A DNA stretch of 64,000 nucleotides from Chitinophaga sp. SYP-B3965 (GCF_009647655.1 NZ_WJFD01000006.1:270139-334138); one strand, 5' to 3'; shown: positions 33,969 to 45,542, counted from the first letter of the stretch. The notes: a model not told the origin generated them from the sequence alone. Numbers and translations are program-made.

Positions 33969-36900
33969 TTATCGTTTCAATACTATATATCCCGTGTGGC
34001 GTGTCATATTTCCATTGCTGTCCCACACATGCAGAACAAAGAAATAGGAACCATCCGGCAGATTACTTCCGGAACCACCACCAGTATTAGCGCGACCGCT
34101 GAAATTGTTTGACTGGTTATTGTAATTACTTGTTTTATAAACTGTTCCACCCCAGCGGTTCACGATCACAATCTCATTCTGTGTATATTTATCCAGGTTC
34201 TCAATGAAGAGCACATCATTCTTACCATCACCATTTGGCGATAAGCCCTTATTCACTTTGATCTCTGTCTCAATCGGCTGATCATCATTTTGTATGATGC
34301 CTATAGCTGTAAGCGGGTTCACCACCACAGCGGCATTCTGTAAAGAAGCCACTGTAGCTGTGGTTAACCGGATAGCGAAGAGCTGGTCTATTTCAGCATC
34401 CACATCTCCGATCACTGGTACCACGATCTCTGCTTCCAACTGCATAGGTGCAATGGCCAGGCTGGTGATATGTGGCTGGAAGTCCTCTCCTGCTCTTGCC
34501 CTCATTGGATCTTTGTCCGCTCCTGCTCCTTCAAATGCATCTGCAAACAGGTAATTCAGGTTAACTACGCGGCTGCTCATACGATTCAGTTTCACGGTGA
34601 AGCCTAATGGTGTAATAGCTGAATTGCCTTCTTTTACCCTGGCAGTATCTACCTTGAATGAGATCTCTAATGCATCGTTATCTGTGACTGTTGTAACACT
34701 TGTAGCACTGGAGCCAATGGCATATGGCTGGCCTCCACCTGCAAATGGCTGGATGGCGAGGTTTACGAACCCATTGTCATCATTCACATCATTATCCACC
34801 AGGACAACATTAGCTGTTGCTTCTTTCTGGTTCGCTGGAATTGTAATGGTAAATGTTGCGCTGGTAGTTACCGTTCTGAAAGCATCATGCTGCAGGCTGA
34901 TCGTTACCGGCATATCTACCGGTGTATTTTTCGATGCGCGTACTGTTACTGGTATCGTAGTACCTTCTGTTACACTTGCCGATGCAAATACCTCCACCGT
35001 CATCTTATCATTATCATACAGATCCACAGAGACTTGTTGTTGCGTTGCGAGCGGAAGTCCGGCGCTGGCCCCTGTTAATTGAATTGTGATGGTTTCTATA
35101 CTTTCCTGATCTGTATCATCTATCGGTACGATGCTGATGATCGCTTCATGATCACCCGCAGGGATGGTTACCGTACCGGATAATGTGTTATAATCAACAC
35201 CAGCTGTGGCAGTACCAGCTACCGTGTAGGTAACGGTTACAGGAACAGTAGCGGTAAATTGTGCATCTGCAAAACGTACCCTTACGCTGCCGTTTTCGTT
35301 CGGCTCAGCGGCATGGTGTATTTTCTCTATTAAGATCTTACGGCCTTCTGCGGTGTTTTCATTATCCAGGATCAACATACCGGCGCCACCTGAGTTGTCA
35401 ACACTTGCAGCTATGGTATTGCCGAAATGAACGAAGCTGGCAGACTGTAATGTCAATTGCAGCGCTTCATCTCCTTCAATGATCTGATCATCTTTTACAT
35501 TAACCAGAACAGCGACACTGTTATCACCTGCTTTGATGATAGTTACACCGGAAAGTGGTATGTAATCATCATTGGACACTGCGGTTCCTGTTACGGTATA
35601 ATTCACCGTAATATCTGCAGGAGCATTAGCGGCACCAGGCAGTTTGATCGTGAATACACCTTGTGTGGAAGGTTCAGCTGCATCGGTTGTTTTAACCGCT
35701 GTTACCGTAACAGCGGGAGCACCTGATCCGGGAATATTAACTGTACCACCTGGCAATACTGTAAAGCCTGTAGCAGTACCTGTCAGTTTTAATTGTTCAT
35801 CAGGTTCGTCTGTATTATCTGCAATTGCTTCCAGTATCACCGTCACCGTATTCATATCCTTTGGCAGGATCACTGTATTTGGTGTAAGGGTGAAATCAGC
35901 GGCAGCAGCAGAGAATCCGCCATCCGCATTCACGGTGATAGCTATATCCGTGGAAGAAGTAATACCAGATTGTAATGCAAAGGTTACTTTGCTGGTATTG
36001 CCTTCATGCAGGATAGTTGAATCTATTGTGATCTGGATCTGCCTGTTTGCCAGGGTAAGACCGGTAACATCTGTGATATCTATATTAGTACCTGCGAAAG
36101 TAAATCCTGCAGGAACAACGCCATCTACCTTCACTACTTCCGTTGGTTCAATGATACCATCCACCACGGCAGAGATATCAAAATTAGCACTGACATTGCT
36201 ATTGGCCGGGATAGTAATACTTACCGGGATCTGTGTATGATCTGTATCGGCAGCTGTAGAGGAAGCGGCTGTTTTAGCCAGTTGTACTACAATCGGCGTA
36301 GTGGATACAACATTATTAGGAAGGCTTACATGGAAATGCCCTGTAGTACCTTCTGAAATGCTGCCGCCATTCGGATTCAGTGTTATCACTGTATTCAAAG
36401 GATCCCTGTGTGTAGAATCCTGGATCTGTATTGTTGTACCACTCACTCCATATCCTAATGCAGAACCTTCCAGCACGAGGTCTTCATTACCTTCCAGGAT
36501 CAGATCCAGCGGAGCTGTAACGGTGAAGGTTGTTTCATGCTGACCATTAGCAATTGTTACGAATGCGGGTAAAACACTGTGATCTGCGTTACCTGCAGAG
36601 GAAATGCCTTTGGTGATGTTCACCTGGATATCGCTACCAGCAGTAAGTACACCAGGGAGGCTGACTGTTATAGTTGCCACATCCAGCGCTTCTGTGATAG
36701 CTGTAGTGTTACTGCTGAAGGTGATCGTTCCGCTGTGACTTTGATCCAGTACATCTAATAATACATCCTGGTTGAAGGTAAAGCCTCCAATGGCAGATGG
36801 GATCAAATGCAGCTTCTCTACTGTTTCTATGACACCATCTGTATTCGGTTGTATCGTTAAGGTGATATCGTTGCCACCGGCTGGTATGATCACTTTATCA

Positions 36901-39900
36901 GGGATGCCACCATTGAGGTCACCTGCTATGACGGCAGGGGTGTTTGTTCCCTGTGCCAGGTTAATTTCTATTGCTTCTGTAGTAGTGGTACCTAATGGCA
37001 GACTGAAGGTGATCGTTGTGCTATTACCTTCTGTTACTGTGGTAGCGCCTGTGATCGTGATCAGTTTATTCAAAGTCACATCTGTGACAGCCACATTAGA
37101 TGATGTAGTAACTGCTTCACCGAATACGGTAGCATTTGCTTTGATCTCTAATGTTTCATTTGGTTCTATCAGTTGATCCGTGTTGGCTACAAGGGTGAAG
37201 AAGACTTCGTTTCCTCCTGCGGGGATCGTAACTGTCGATGGTAAAGTGTATTCTGTGCCTAGCAAGGTTACTACAGTGCCTGTACCACTTGTTAAGTTAA
37301 TGGTAAGTGCTTCGGAAGTAAGAATGGTATTAGGTAAACTTACTCTCACCTGGATGCTTCCGCCTTCTGCAACAGTGGATGCAGCTGGGGTCAGTGTGAT
37401 TTGTTTATTGGCAGAAGTGCCTGTGGCATCTGTAATATTTACCGTGGTACCGGTTACAGTTAAGCCGGTTGTTGTTCCATTGAGGATCAGGGATTCAGTA
37501 TTCTCAAGGAGCAGATCGCTACTAGCTGTAATATCTACATATCCGCTACTTGCACCGGCAAGAATGGTAATGCTGCCAAATGCTCCATGATCTGTATTAT
37601 CAGCCTGTGATGCACCATCTTTTGCAAGCGTTACAATAATATCTGTTGAAGAAGTCGCACTTAAGGTGGCTGTAATTCTTACAGTACCACCTTCTGCCAC
37701 ACTAGCCATAGAAGCAGACAATGCAATTGATGCGCCAGCCAAGTCATTATCTACAACGTCCAGTTCTACGTTACTATTAAATGTAAATCCACCAACAGCA
37801 CTTGGTACCAGTTCCAGTTTCTCTAATACTTCAATAACACCGTCTGTTTTAGCTGGTAAGGTAAGATCGATGTGATCACCGTTAGGTGGGATCGTTACTT
37901 TGGTCGGGAACACACCGGTGAAATCTGCGGGTAAAGCAGTGGAAGTTCCGGCAACCGCCAGATCGATATCCAATGCTTCTGCAGTGGTAATACCTAATGG
38001 CAAGCTGAAAGTGATCGTTGCACTGCTGCCTTCTGTTACGGTAGTGGCACCAGTGATCGTGATCAGCTTGTTCGCAGTCACATCTGTGACAGCGACATTA
38101 GATGATGTAGTTACTGCCTCTCCGAATACGGTAGCATTTGCTTTGATCTCTAATGTTTCATTCGGTTCTATCAGTTGGTCTGTATTCGCAGCAAGGGTGA
38201 AGAAGGCCTCGTTTCCTCCTGCGGGGATCGTAACCGTCGATGGCAAAGTGTATTCTGTGCCTAACAAGGTAGCTACGGTTCCTGTACCACTTGTTAAGCT
38301 AATAGTAAGCGCTTCAGAAGTAAGGATGTTAGTGGGTAAACTTACTTTCACCTGGATACTCGCTCCTTCTGCAACAGTGGATGCAGCTGGGGTTAGTGTG
38401 ATCTGCTTGTTGGCAGAGATGCCTGTGGCATCTGTAATATTTACTGTTGTGCCGGTTACAGTTAAGCCGGTTGTTGTTCCATTAAGGATCAGGGATTCTG
38501 TATTTTCCAGGAGCAGATCACTGCTGGCAGTGATGTCTACATATCCGCTACTTGCACCGGCAAGAATGGTAATGCTACCCAATGCTCCATGATCTGTGTT
38601 ATCAGCCTGTGATGTACCGTCTTTTGCCAGTGTTACAATAATATCTGTTGAAGAGATCACACTTAAAGTAGCCGTGATCCTTACAGTACCACCTTCTGCC
38701 ACACTAGCCGCAGAAGCAGACAATGCAATTGATGCACCAGCCAGGTCATTATCTACAACATCCAGTTCTACGTTACTATTAAATGTAAATCCACCAACAG
38801 CACTTGGTACCAGTTCCAGTTTCTCTAATGCTTCAATAACACCATCTGTTTTAGCTGGTAAGGTCAGATCGATGTGATCACCGTTAGGTGGGATTGTAAC
38901 TTTAGTGGGGAACACGCCAGTGAAATCTGCGGGCAAAGCAGTGGAGGTTCCGGCAACAGCCAGATCAATATCCAATGCTTCCACAGTGGTGGTACCTGAT
39001 GGTAAAGAGAATGTGATCGTTGCACTGCTGCCTTCTGTTACAGAAACCGCACCAGTGATCGTGATCAATTTACTCAAGGTCACATCAGTAACAGCTACAT
39101 TAGATAATGTAGTAACCGCCTCTCCGAATACGGTAGCTGTTGCTTTGATCTCTAATGTTTCGTTTGGTTCTATCAGTTGATCGGTATTGGCTGCAAGGGT
39201 GAAGAAGACTTCGTTTCCTCCTGCAGGGATCGTAACCGTCGATGGTAAAGTGTATTCTGAGCCTAACAAGGTAACCACAGTTCCTGTGCCACTCGTTAAG
39301 TTAATGGTAAGTGCTTCTGAAGTAAGAATGGTATTAGGCAGACTTACTCTCACCTGGATGCTCGCTCCTTCTGCAACAGTGGATGCAGCTGGGGTCAGCG
39401 TGATCTGTTTATTGGCAGAGATACCCGTGGCATCTGTAATATTTACGGTGGTGCTGGCTATAGTGAAGCCAGTTGCTGTTCCGTTGAGGATCAAGGATTC
39501 TGTATTCTCAAGAAGCAGATCACTGCTGGCAGTGATGTCTACATATCCGCTACTTGCACCGGCAAGAATGGTAATGCTACTCAATGCTCCATGATCTGTG
39601 TTATCAGCCTGTGATGTACCATCTTTTGCCAGTGTTACAATAATATCTGTTGAAGAAGTCGCACTTAAGGTGGCTGTAATTCTTACTGTCCCACCTTCTG
39701 CCACACTAGCCGCAGAAGCAGACAATGCAATTGATGCACCAGCCAGATCATTATCTACAACATCCAATTCTACGTTACTATTAAATGTAAATCCACCAAC
39801 CGCACTTGGCACTAATTCCAATTTCTCTAATGCCTCTATTACACCATCTGTTTTAGCTGGTAAAATCAGATCGATGTGATCACCGTTAGGCGGAATCGTC

Positions 39901-42900
39901 ACTTTGGTCGGGAACACACCGGTGAAATCTGCGGGTAAAGCTGTGGAGGTTCCGGCAACAGCCAGGTTGATATCCAATGCTTCTGCAGTGGTAATACCTA
40001 ATGGCAAAGAGAACGTGATCGTTGCACTACTACCTTCTGTTACTGTAGTAGCACCAGTGATCGTGATCAGTTTACTTGCGGTTACATCTGTGATATCCAC
40101 TGTAGTCTTGGCTGTAATGGATGTACCATACACCATCGCAGTAGCTTCCAGCTGCAATTGTTCTGTAGGTTCAATTATATCATCAGTCAATGCATCCAGG
40201 TTAAAAGTAACCTCGTTTCCTCCAGCCGGTATTACTACCGAGCCCACAAAAGCACTATACTCTGAAGTCAGTAACGAAGCGCTTGATAAAGCACCTCTGC
40301 TTAAATTGATCGTCAGTGCATCCTGTGTTTTATGCGGAGATGGCAGACTGATCTTCACAACTGTTGAACCTCCTTCTGCAATAGATGCAGCAACAGGTGT
40401 TATCGTAAAGATCTTATTATTACTATTCTGACCATTCAGGTCTGTAATATTAATTGTGGTACTAATTACAGTGAAGCCAGTTGCTATTCCGTTGAGGATC
40501 AGAGATTCTGTATTTTCCAAGAGCAGATCACTGCTGGCAGTGATGTCTACATATCCGCTACTTGCACCGGCAAGAATGGTAATGCTGCCTAATGCTCCAT
40601 GATCTGTGTTATCAGCCTGTGATGTACCATCTTTTGCCAGTGTTACAATAATATCTGTTGAAGAAGTCACACTTAAAGTAGCTGTAATTCTTACAGTACC
40701 ACCTTCTGCCACACTAGCTATAGAAGCAGACAATGCAATTGATGCGCCTACTAAGTCATTATCTATAACATCCAGTTCTACGTTACTATTAAATGTAAAT
40801 CCACCAACAGCACTTGGTATCAGTTCCAGTTTCTCTAATGCTTCAATAACACCATCTGTTTTAGCTGGTAAGGTGAGATCGATGTGATCACCGTTAGGTG
40901 GGATTGTTACTTTATTGGGGAACACGCCAGTGAAATCTGCAGGTAAAGCAGTGGAGGTTCCGGCAACGGCCAGATCGATATCCAATGCTTCCACAGTGAT
41001 GATACCTGATGGTAAAGAGAACGTGATCGTTGCACTGCTGCCTTCTGTTACCGTAGTGGCACCGGTGATCGTGATCAGTTTGTTCGCAGTCACATCTGTG
41101 ACAGCTACGTTAGATGATGTAGTTACTGCTTCTCCGAATACGGTAGCATTTGCTTTGATCTCTAATGTTTCATTCGGTTCTATCAGTTGATCGGTGTTAG
41201 CAGTCAGGGTGAAGAAGACTTCGTTTCCTCCTGCGGGGATCGTAACTGTCGATGGTAAAGTATATTCTGTGCCTAGCAAGGTAACTACAGTGCCTGTACC
41301 ACTTGTTAAGTTAATGGTAAGTGCTTCCGAAGTAAGAATGGTATTAGGTAAACTTACTCTCACCTGGATGCTTCCGCCTTCTGCAACAGTGGATGCAGCT
41401 GGGGTTAGTGTGATCTGTTTGTTGGCAGAGATACCTGTGGCATCCGTAATATTTACTGTTGTACCAGTTACAGTTAAACCAGTTGCTGTTCCATTAAGGA
41501 TCAGGGATTCTGTATTCTCCAGGAGCAGATCGCTACTAGCGGTAATATCTACATATCCATCGCTGGAACCTGCAGCGATCGTAATCGTTCCTAAAGCCCC
41601 ATGATCTCCACTGCCGGCAACGGATAATCCATCTTTTGCCAGTACAACATTTATTGGTGTTGCAGACGTAACACTTAAGGTGGCCGTAATCCTCACAGTA
41701 CCTCCTTCCGCCACGTTAGCCGCAGAAGAAGACAATGTAATTGTTGCACCAGCCAAATCAGCGTCTATAATATCCAGATCTACGTTCTGAGTAAATGTAA
41801 AATCAAGGTAAGATGGAACCAATATCAGTTTCTCCTGAAGTTCAATGACGCCATCTGCTTTTGCCACAACACCCAGCGTTCCCGTACTACTATTAATAGT
41901 TACCGTCGCAGGATATACATTACCCTGGAAATCTGCCGGTGCAGCATCTGTTCCCAGACCTGAAACCAACTGAACAACAATCGGGTCCTGTGTTGTTATA
42001 CCGACGGGTAAACTGAAGTAATAATTAGCCGTACTCCCTCCTTCTGTTACAGACACCGGGCCAGTAACTGTTATTATCTTATTGGCAGCAATATTCCCTG
42101 TACCATCTTTAATATTTACAAGGGCACTGGCCGTTTTATTTTCATTGAAGATCAATGAACTGGCAGCGATCTCTAATTGCTCATCAGGTTCTAATATATT
42201 ATCCGGGGCAGCTACCAGGTCAAACGAATGCTCATGTTCACCTGCCAGGATCTTAACACTGGCCGGCAATGTATATTCCGTGCCCTGTAAAGTTACAACT
42301 GTGCCAGCCCCCGCAGTCAGGGCAATGGTCAGATCTTCCGAAGTTTTAATAGTACCCGGCAGGCTAACCCATACCTTTACAGTATTACCTTCTGTTACAT
42401 CTGAAGCAACCGGGGTTACTGTAATATTCTTATTAGCAGAAACTGCACTTTCTGCATCAATAACATTTAAGTTTACCGGGGTAATGATATACCCTGTAGC
42501 TGTACCACCTAACTCAAGTGTTTCTAACCTTTCCAGGATACCGTCAGGAACTGCAGTGAGCGTAAAGGTTTGGGAATTAGTGGTGGCCAGGATAGTAAAA
42601 GAAGCAGGTAAAGTAATATCATCATCTGTAGCACTGCCTGAAATCCTTGCAGGGGTGATCACAATATCTGATGACGCTACTCCGGATTGCAAGGTTGCAG
42701 TAACTGTAGCATTTCCTCCTTCTGTAACATCTGATACAGTGTATTCGATAACAGGATTGATGCCATCCTTTATATAAATATAATAAGGATATGTGGTATA
42801 AGGATTACCAGACACATTCGCATCTGCCGTAATAACCAGTTCTTCATCAAATGTTTCCGTCAGTGCATCCGTTTTGGCTTTCACATCAAAAAACACTTCT

Positions 42901-45542
42901 CTTTCAAATGGGAGCAGTGTAACGGTAAGTGGTAATTCGAAATCAGCAGCATTAATATTAGGATCTACATTAGCATTGCCAATGGTAAAAGTGATCGGTT
43001 CAGAAGAGAGGTCACCTACTGATGTGATCTTCATCCGAACAGTTTCGCCTTCTGTGAACTCGTACTCACCATTCTCTGCTTCAAGGAAAAATTCCATGGA
43101 GGTAGGATTCGCGGTAGTGTAATCATCGATCAATAAAGCAGCGGAACCAGCTGTAAAACCTGGTGAGCTTGCCTTTATGACCAACTTCTCCTGCAACTCC
43201 TGCAAATAATCCTGTGGTATCTCCAAAAGATTAAATGTTACAAAATCTGACCCCGGCGTAAAATGTACTTTAAAATTCAGCGGGTCAGGAAGATAATAAT
43301 CGGATGCATCTACCGTAGAAGAGGGATCTATTTCCAGGTCAACGTCAAATGCAAAATCCGTTGCATAAGGCAAGCGGACTATTATCTGCGGATAATATGG
43401 TTCAGTTACAGTTGTGATAGCAGGATCATCAAATTCTACTGTAAGGTTCACCGGCTCCTGGATAACATCCAGCTGCCCGTTATTAAAAACAAACCCGGTG
43501 CTGGCGCCACTAAAAAAAAGTGTTTCCTGTAGTTCCAGTTTGGTATCTGCAGTAACGGGCAATGTATAAGCAACACTATTACCGTTGGCTGCAATCGTCA
43601 TGTCCGACGGAAAGGGAGATGTAAAACTAAAATCTGTAGGGTCAGTTGTGGTGGTCGGAGGCGGTTCTTCTGTCATACCGATCACAATAGGGAACTCCGT
43701 CGTTACCCCAAATGGCAGGCTGGCAGTGATCGTAGCATCATTTCCTTCTGTGGTAGCAGGAGAAGTAAAAGTGATCACCTTGTTGGCAGGGTTTAATCCT
43801 GTTGTATCAATGATACCGATGCTGGTAGTATGTGTTCTGTTAATCCCTGATATAGTTGCCGTAGCGGTAATATCAAGATTTTCCGTGGCTGGTTCCAGTA
43901 TCCGGTCTGCTATCGCATCAAAATCAAATTCTGCAAAAAGACTTCCCGCAGGAATAGTGATCGTAGCAGGAATAACACTATGATCTGTTGATTCAGCATC
44001 TGCTGTTCCTTTTGCCAAAGTAACTACCACATCCGTTAATAAGGGTGTACCAGACATCCTCAATTTCACCTTCATGGTCTTCCCTTCTTCCAGTGTAGTT
44101 TGAGCAGGCTCTATAAATAACTCATTGGCATCATCGTCAATGATCGTATAAATAACATCATTAATGGCGCCTAACACCAGATGCGGAGAACAATCTTTCG
44201 TTAGTTCTACCCGTAATGTTTTGTTAGGGTCCAGGTCATCATCTCCTTTGATCAGGATATTGTTCAAAGGGAAATATGCCGGCGTATAAGTATAATCACC
44301 CGCAGGGATCAGTATCTTAGTATAAGTAACTTCATAATCTGCACCTTCCACCGCATCATTTACACCACTGGTAGTAGCGGTTACTTTCACGGTGGCCAGC
44401 TGGGGCAAATTAAATTTGGCGCCGCTTACCTTTAATGTAAGGTTGGTGATCACATGGGTATTATCCCCTTCCGGGCCGGAAGGGTTGGCATCAGATAATT
44501 CAATAGTAGCTGCTGCAAAAGGATAATGTGTATCACCTGCTATCAGATTGGGGTCCTGCACAAAGAGCGCCTTCATCTCTGTAGAATCAAACCCTACGGC
44601 AAAACGTTTCGTTTCATGATTGATCTCTAAGTCCGTAGCATCCATTAAAATGGCCTTATGTACTGCAACCCCCTGGGCCTGCGGCACAGCATTAATGTTA
44701 TTACTTAACATGTAACCCGGGCTCACTTTTACATCCCTGCTGTTGGTAGGGCCTGCAAACCAGGATGTAAAACCACCATTTGTTTTGAACACATTCACAC
44801 CTTCTCCTTCTGGTCCCGTTGGGCAGGACCCATTTTCTTTTTTTGTACCCACTACGCTTTTCAACATCTGGGTGGGATCTGGCATACCTGCATTCAGGTA
44901 TTCATCAAAGACAATAGATGATTCACCAGAGGAAAAGCCTGTGCTACAATCCACGGTGTTCATCCAGCTGCGTTGTGACAAATAAATATGAATATAATAC
45001 GGTCCGCCTGTAGGTCCGTTCAGTGGTTTTTCATTAGAGCTGATAAAGAAATCAACATTATAATAAGAGGTACCGTCTACATAAGTATATACTGTGGTAA
45101 CATTATAGGTAGCATTACTAACGTTTTGAAAAGTAGACAAGGTCACTATCTTCCAGGGATTTGCCAGCGTACCATTGCCATAAACGTCTGATATTTCGCA
45201 GGCTTTTACGTACTTGGGATCCTTTTCATATAAACTCCCGAACCTTTGTTGCAGGATGAAATAAGTCCTTAAGCCAATATCTTCCTTTGGAAGAGAGCCA
45301 TCCAGGTTATATTGGTCCACTCCTTTACGCCTGACGAGGATACAACTATCCCTTATCTCAATACGCAGGTTATTATCCAGTGCGGTACCACCTGTAGGAT
45401 TGATAATAGCTGGTTGCACCTGGGCATGTACTTCGCCGCAAAGGAAAAAGAATGCCATAATAATGGCCACGATGGCAAAACGCAGGTGTTTTGAACCCGC
45501 ATCCTGCGGTTTTTCTTTCTTAGGTAAGGATAGGACTAACAT
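33969..45542 (-). CDS. Giant Calx-beta repeat surface adhesin with T9SS type B C-terminal domain
   Basis: This 3857-residue protein has a signal/anchor (HLRFAIVAIIMAFFFLCGEVHAQ). An unrecognised N-terminal region (about 45-390) precedes roughly 30 consecutive Calx-beta-like modules (signature TVxEGxxxxxxxxL, ending in a DxxxExxExLxL acidic strand). A gliding-motility-associated C-terminal domain ends it (about the last 100 residues: VNKGLSPNGDGKNDVLFIENLD, IVNRWGGTVYK, LPDGSYFFVLHV, GYIVLKR). The last domain directs export and surface display through T9SS. Around 37.0-41.6 kb the sequence consists of near-identical three-module blocks of about 334 residues. Calx-beta modules bind calcium, so the rod probably stiffens with Ca2+. 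Length and repeats resemble SprB-type motility adhesins. Confidence 0.93.
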   Translation of the reverse strand: MLVLSLPKKEKPQDAGSKHLRFAIVAIIMAFFFLCGEVHAQVQPAIINPTGGTALDNNLRIEIRDSCILVRRKGVDQYNLDGSLPKEDIGLRTYFILQQRFGSLYEKDPKYVKACEISDVYGNGTLANPWKIVTLSTFQNVSNATYNVTTVYTYVDGTSYYNVDFFISSNEKPLNGPTGGPYYIHIYLSQRSWMNTVDCSTGFSSGESSIVFDEYLNAGMPDPTQMLKSVVGTKKENGSCPTGPEGEGVNVFKTNGGFTSWFAGPTNSRDVKVSPGYMLSNNINAVPQAQGVAVHKAILMDATDLEINHETKRFAVGFDSTEMKALFVQDPNLIAGDTHYPFAAATIELSDANPSGPEGDNTHVITNLTLKVSGAKFNLPQLATVKVTATTSGVNDAVEGADYEVTYTKILIPAGDYTYTPAYFPLNNILIKGDDDLDPNKTLRVELTKDCSPHLVLGAINDVIYTIIDDDANELFIEPAQTTLEEGKTMKVKLRMSGTPLLTDVVVTLAKGTADAESTDHSVIPATITIPAGSLFAEFDFDAIADRILEPATENLDITATATISGINRTHTTSIGIIDTTGLNPANKVITFTSPATTEGNDATITASLPFGVTTEFPIVIGMTEEPPPTTTTDPTDFSFTSPFPSDMTIAANGNSVAYTLPVTADTKLELQETLFFSGASTGFVFNNGQLDVIQEPVNLTVEFDDPAITTVTEPYYPQIIVRLPYATDFAFDVDLEIDPSSTVDASDYYLPDPLNFKVHFTPGSDFVTFNLLEIPQDYLQELQEKLVIKASSPGFTAGSAALLIDDYTTANPTSMEFFLEAENGEYEFTEGETVRMKITSVGDLSSEPITFTIGNANVDPNINAADFELPLTVTLLPFEREVFFDVKAKTDALTETFDEELVITADANVSGNPYTTYPYYIYIKDGINPVIEYTVSDVTEGGNATVTATLQSGVASSDIVITPARISGSATDDDITLPASFTILATTNSQTFTLTAVPDGILERLETLELGGTATGYIITPVNLNVIDAESAVSANKNITVTPVASDVTEGNTVKVWVSLPGTIKTSEDLTIALTAGAGTVVTLQGTEYTLPASVKILAGEHEHSFDLVAAPDNILEPDEQLEIAASSLIFNENKTASALVNIKDGTGNIAANKIITVTGPVSVTEGGSTANYYFSLPVGITTQDPIVVQLVSGLGTDAAPADFQGNVYPATVTINSSTGTLGVVAKADGVIELQEKLILVPSYLDFTFTQNVDLDIIDADLAGATITLSSSAANVAEGGTVRITATLSVTSATPINVVLAKDGLSVAGSGDHGALGTITIAAGSSDGYVDITASSDLLLENTESLILNGTATGLTVTGTTVNITDATGISANKQITLTPAASTVAEGGSIQVRVSLPNTILTSEALTINLTSGTGTVVTLLGTEYTLPSTVTIPAGGNEVFFTLTANTDQLIEPNETLEIKANATVFGEAVTTSSNVAVTDVTANKLITITGATTVTEGSSATITFSLPSGIITVEALDIDLAVAGTSTALPADFTGVFPNKVTIPPNGDHIDLTLPAKTDGVIEALEKLELIPSAVGGFTFNSNVELDVIDNDLVGASIALSASIASVAEGGTVRITATLSVTSSTDIIVTLAKDGTSQADNTDHGALGSITILAGASSGYVDITASSDLLLENTESLILNGIATGFTVISTTINITDLNGQNSNNKIFTITPVAASIAEGGSTVVKISLPSPHKTQDALTINLSRGALSSASLLTSEYSAFVGSVVIPAGGNEVTFNLDALTDDIIEPTEQLQLEATAMVYGTSITAKTTVDITDVTASKLITITGATTVTEGSSATITFSLPLGITTAEALDINLAVAGTSTALPADFTGVFPTKVTIPPNGDHIDLILPAKTDGVIEALEKLELVPSAVGGFTFNSNVELDVVDNDLAGASIALSASAASVAEGGTVRITATLSATSSTDIIVTLAKDGTSQADNTDHGALSSITILAGASSGYVDITASSDLLLENTESLILNGTATGFTIASTTVNITDATGISANKQITLTPAASTVAEGASIQVRVSLPNTILTSEALTINLTSGTGTVVTLLGSEYTLPSTVTIPAGGNEVFFTLAANTDQLIEPNETLEIKATATVFGEAVTTLSNVAVTDVTLSKLITITGAVSVTEGSSATITFSLPSGTTTVEALDIDLAVAGTSTALPADFTGVFPTKVTIPPNGDHIDLTLPAKTDGVIEALEKLELVPSAVGGFTFNSNVELDVVDNDLAGASIALSASAASVAEGGTVRITATLSVISSTDIIVTLAKDGTSQADNTDHGALGSITILAGASSGYVDITASSDLLLENTESLILNGTTTGLTVTGTTVNITDATGISANKQITLTPAASTVAEGASIQVKVSLPTNILTSEALTISLTSGTGTVATLLGTEYTLPSTVTIPAGGNEAFFTLAANTDQLIEPNETLEIKANATVFGEAVTTSSNVAVTDVTANKLITITGATTVTEGSSATITFSLPLGITTAEALDIDLAVAGTSTALPADFTGVFPTKVTIPPNGDHIDLTLPAKTDGVIEVLEKLELVPSAVGGFTFNSNVELDVVDNDLAGASIALSASMASVAEGGTVRITATLSATSSTDIIVTLAKDGASQADNTDHGAFGSITILAGASSGYVDITASSDLLLENTESLILNGTTTGLTVTGTTVNITDATGTSANKQITLTPAASTVAEGGSIQVRVSLPNTILTSEALTINLTSGTGTVVTLLGTEYTLPSTVTIPAGGNEVFFTLVANTDQLIEPNETLEIKANATVFGEAVTTSSNVAVTDVTLNKLITITGATTVTEGNSTTITFSLPLGTTTTEAIEINLAQGTNTPAVIAGDLNGGIPDKVIIPAGGNDITLTIQPNTDGVIETVEKLHLIPSAIGGFTFNQDVLLDVLDQSHSGTITFSSNTTAITEALDVATITVSLPGVLTAGSDIQVNITKGISSAGNADHSVLPAFVTIANGQHETTFTVTAPLDLILEGNEDLVLEGSALGYGVSGTTIQIQDSTHRDPLNTVITLNPNGGSISEGTTGHFHVSLPNNVVSTTPIVVQLAKTAASSTAADTDHTQIPVSITIPANSNVSANFDISAVVDGIIEPTEVVKVDGVVPAGFTFAGTNIDITDVTGLTLANRQIQITIDSTILHEGNTSKVTFALQSGITSSTDIAITVNADGGFSAAAADFTLTPNTVILPKDMNTVTVILEAIADNTDEPDEQLKLTGTATGFTVLPGGTVNIPGSGAPAVTVTAVKTTDAAEPSTQGVFTIKLPGAANAPADITVNYTVTGTAVSNDDYIPLSGVTIIKAGDNSVAVLVNVKDDQIIEGDEALQLTLQSASFVHFGNTIAASVDNSGGAGMLILDNENTAEGRKILIEKIHHAAEPNENGSVRVRFADAQFTATVPVTVTYTVAGTATAGVDYNTLSGTVTIPAGDHEAIISIVPIDDTDQESIETITIQLTGASAGLPLATQQQVSVDLYDNDKMTVEVFASASVTEGTTIPVTVRASKNTPVDMPVTISLQHDAFRTVTTSATFTITIPANQKEATANVVLVDNDVNDDNGFVNLAIQPFAGGGQPYAIGSSATSVTTVTDNDALEISFKVDTARVKEGNSAITPLGFTVKLNRMSSRVVNLNYLFADAFEGAGADKDPMRARAGEDFQPHITSLAIAPMQLEAEIVVPVIGDVDAEIDQLFAIRLTTATVASLQNAAVVVNPLTAIGIIQNDDQPIETEIKVNKGLSPNGDGKNDVLFIENLDKYTQNEIVIVNRWGGTVYKTSNYNNQSNNFSGRANTGGGSGSNLPDGSYFFVLHVWDSNGNMTRHTGYIVLKR
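37050..41620 (-). repeat. Tandem ~1.0-kb blocks inside the giant adhesin gene
   Basis: The same three-module cassette (ANKQITLTPAAS... / TVTEGSSATITFSLP... / ASVAEGGTVRITATLS...) recurs with a period of about 1002-1008 bases. Its first-module landmark falls near 37388, 38390, 39392 and 41401, with a diverged version near 40394. Base identity between copies is very high, with long identical runs. Confidence 0.85.

Noticed and set aside
34294..43983. Many long + strand open frames across the giant adhesin gene
   Set aside because: They repeat with the same ~1-kb period as the adhesin modules, have no promoter or RBS pattern, and are antisense shadows of a low-stop-codon repeat gene.
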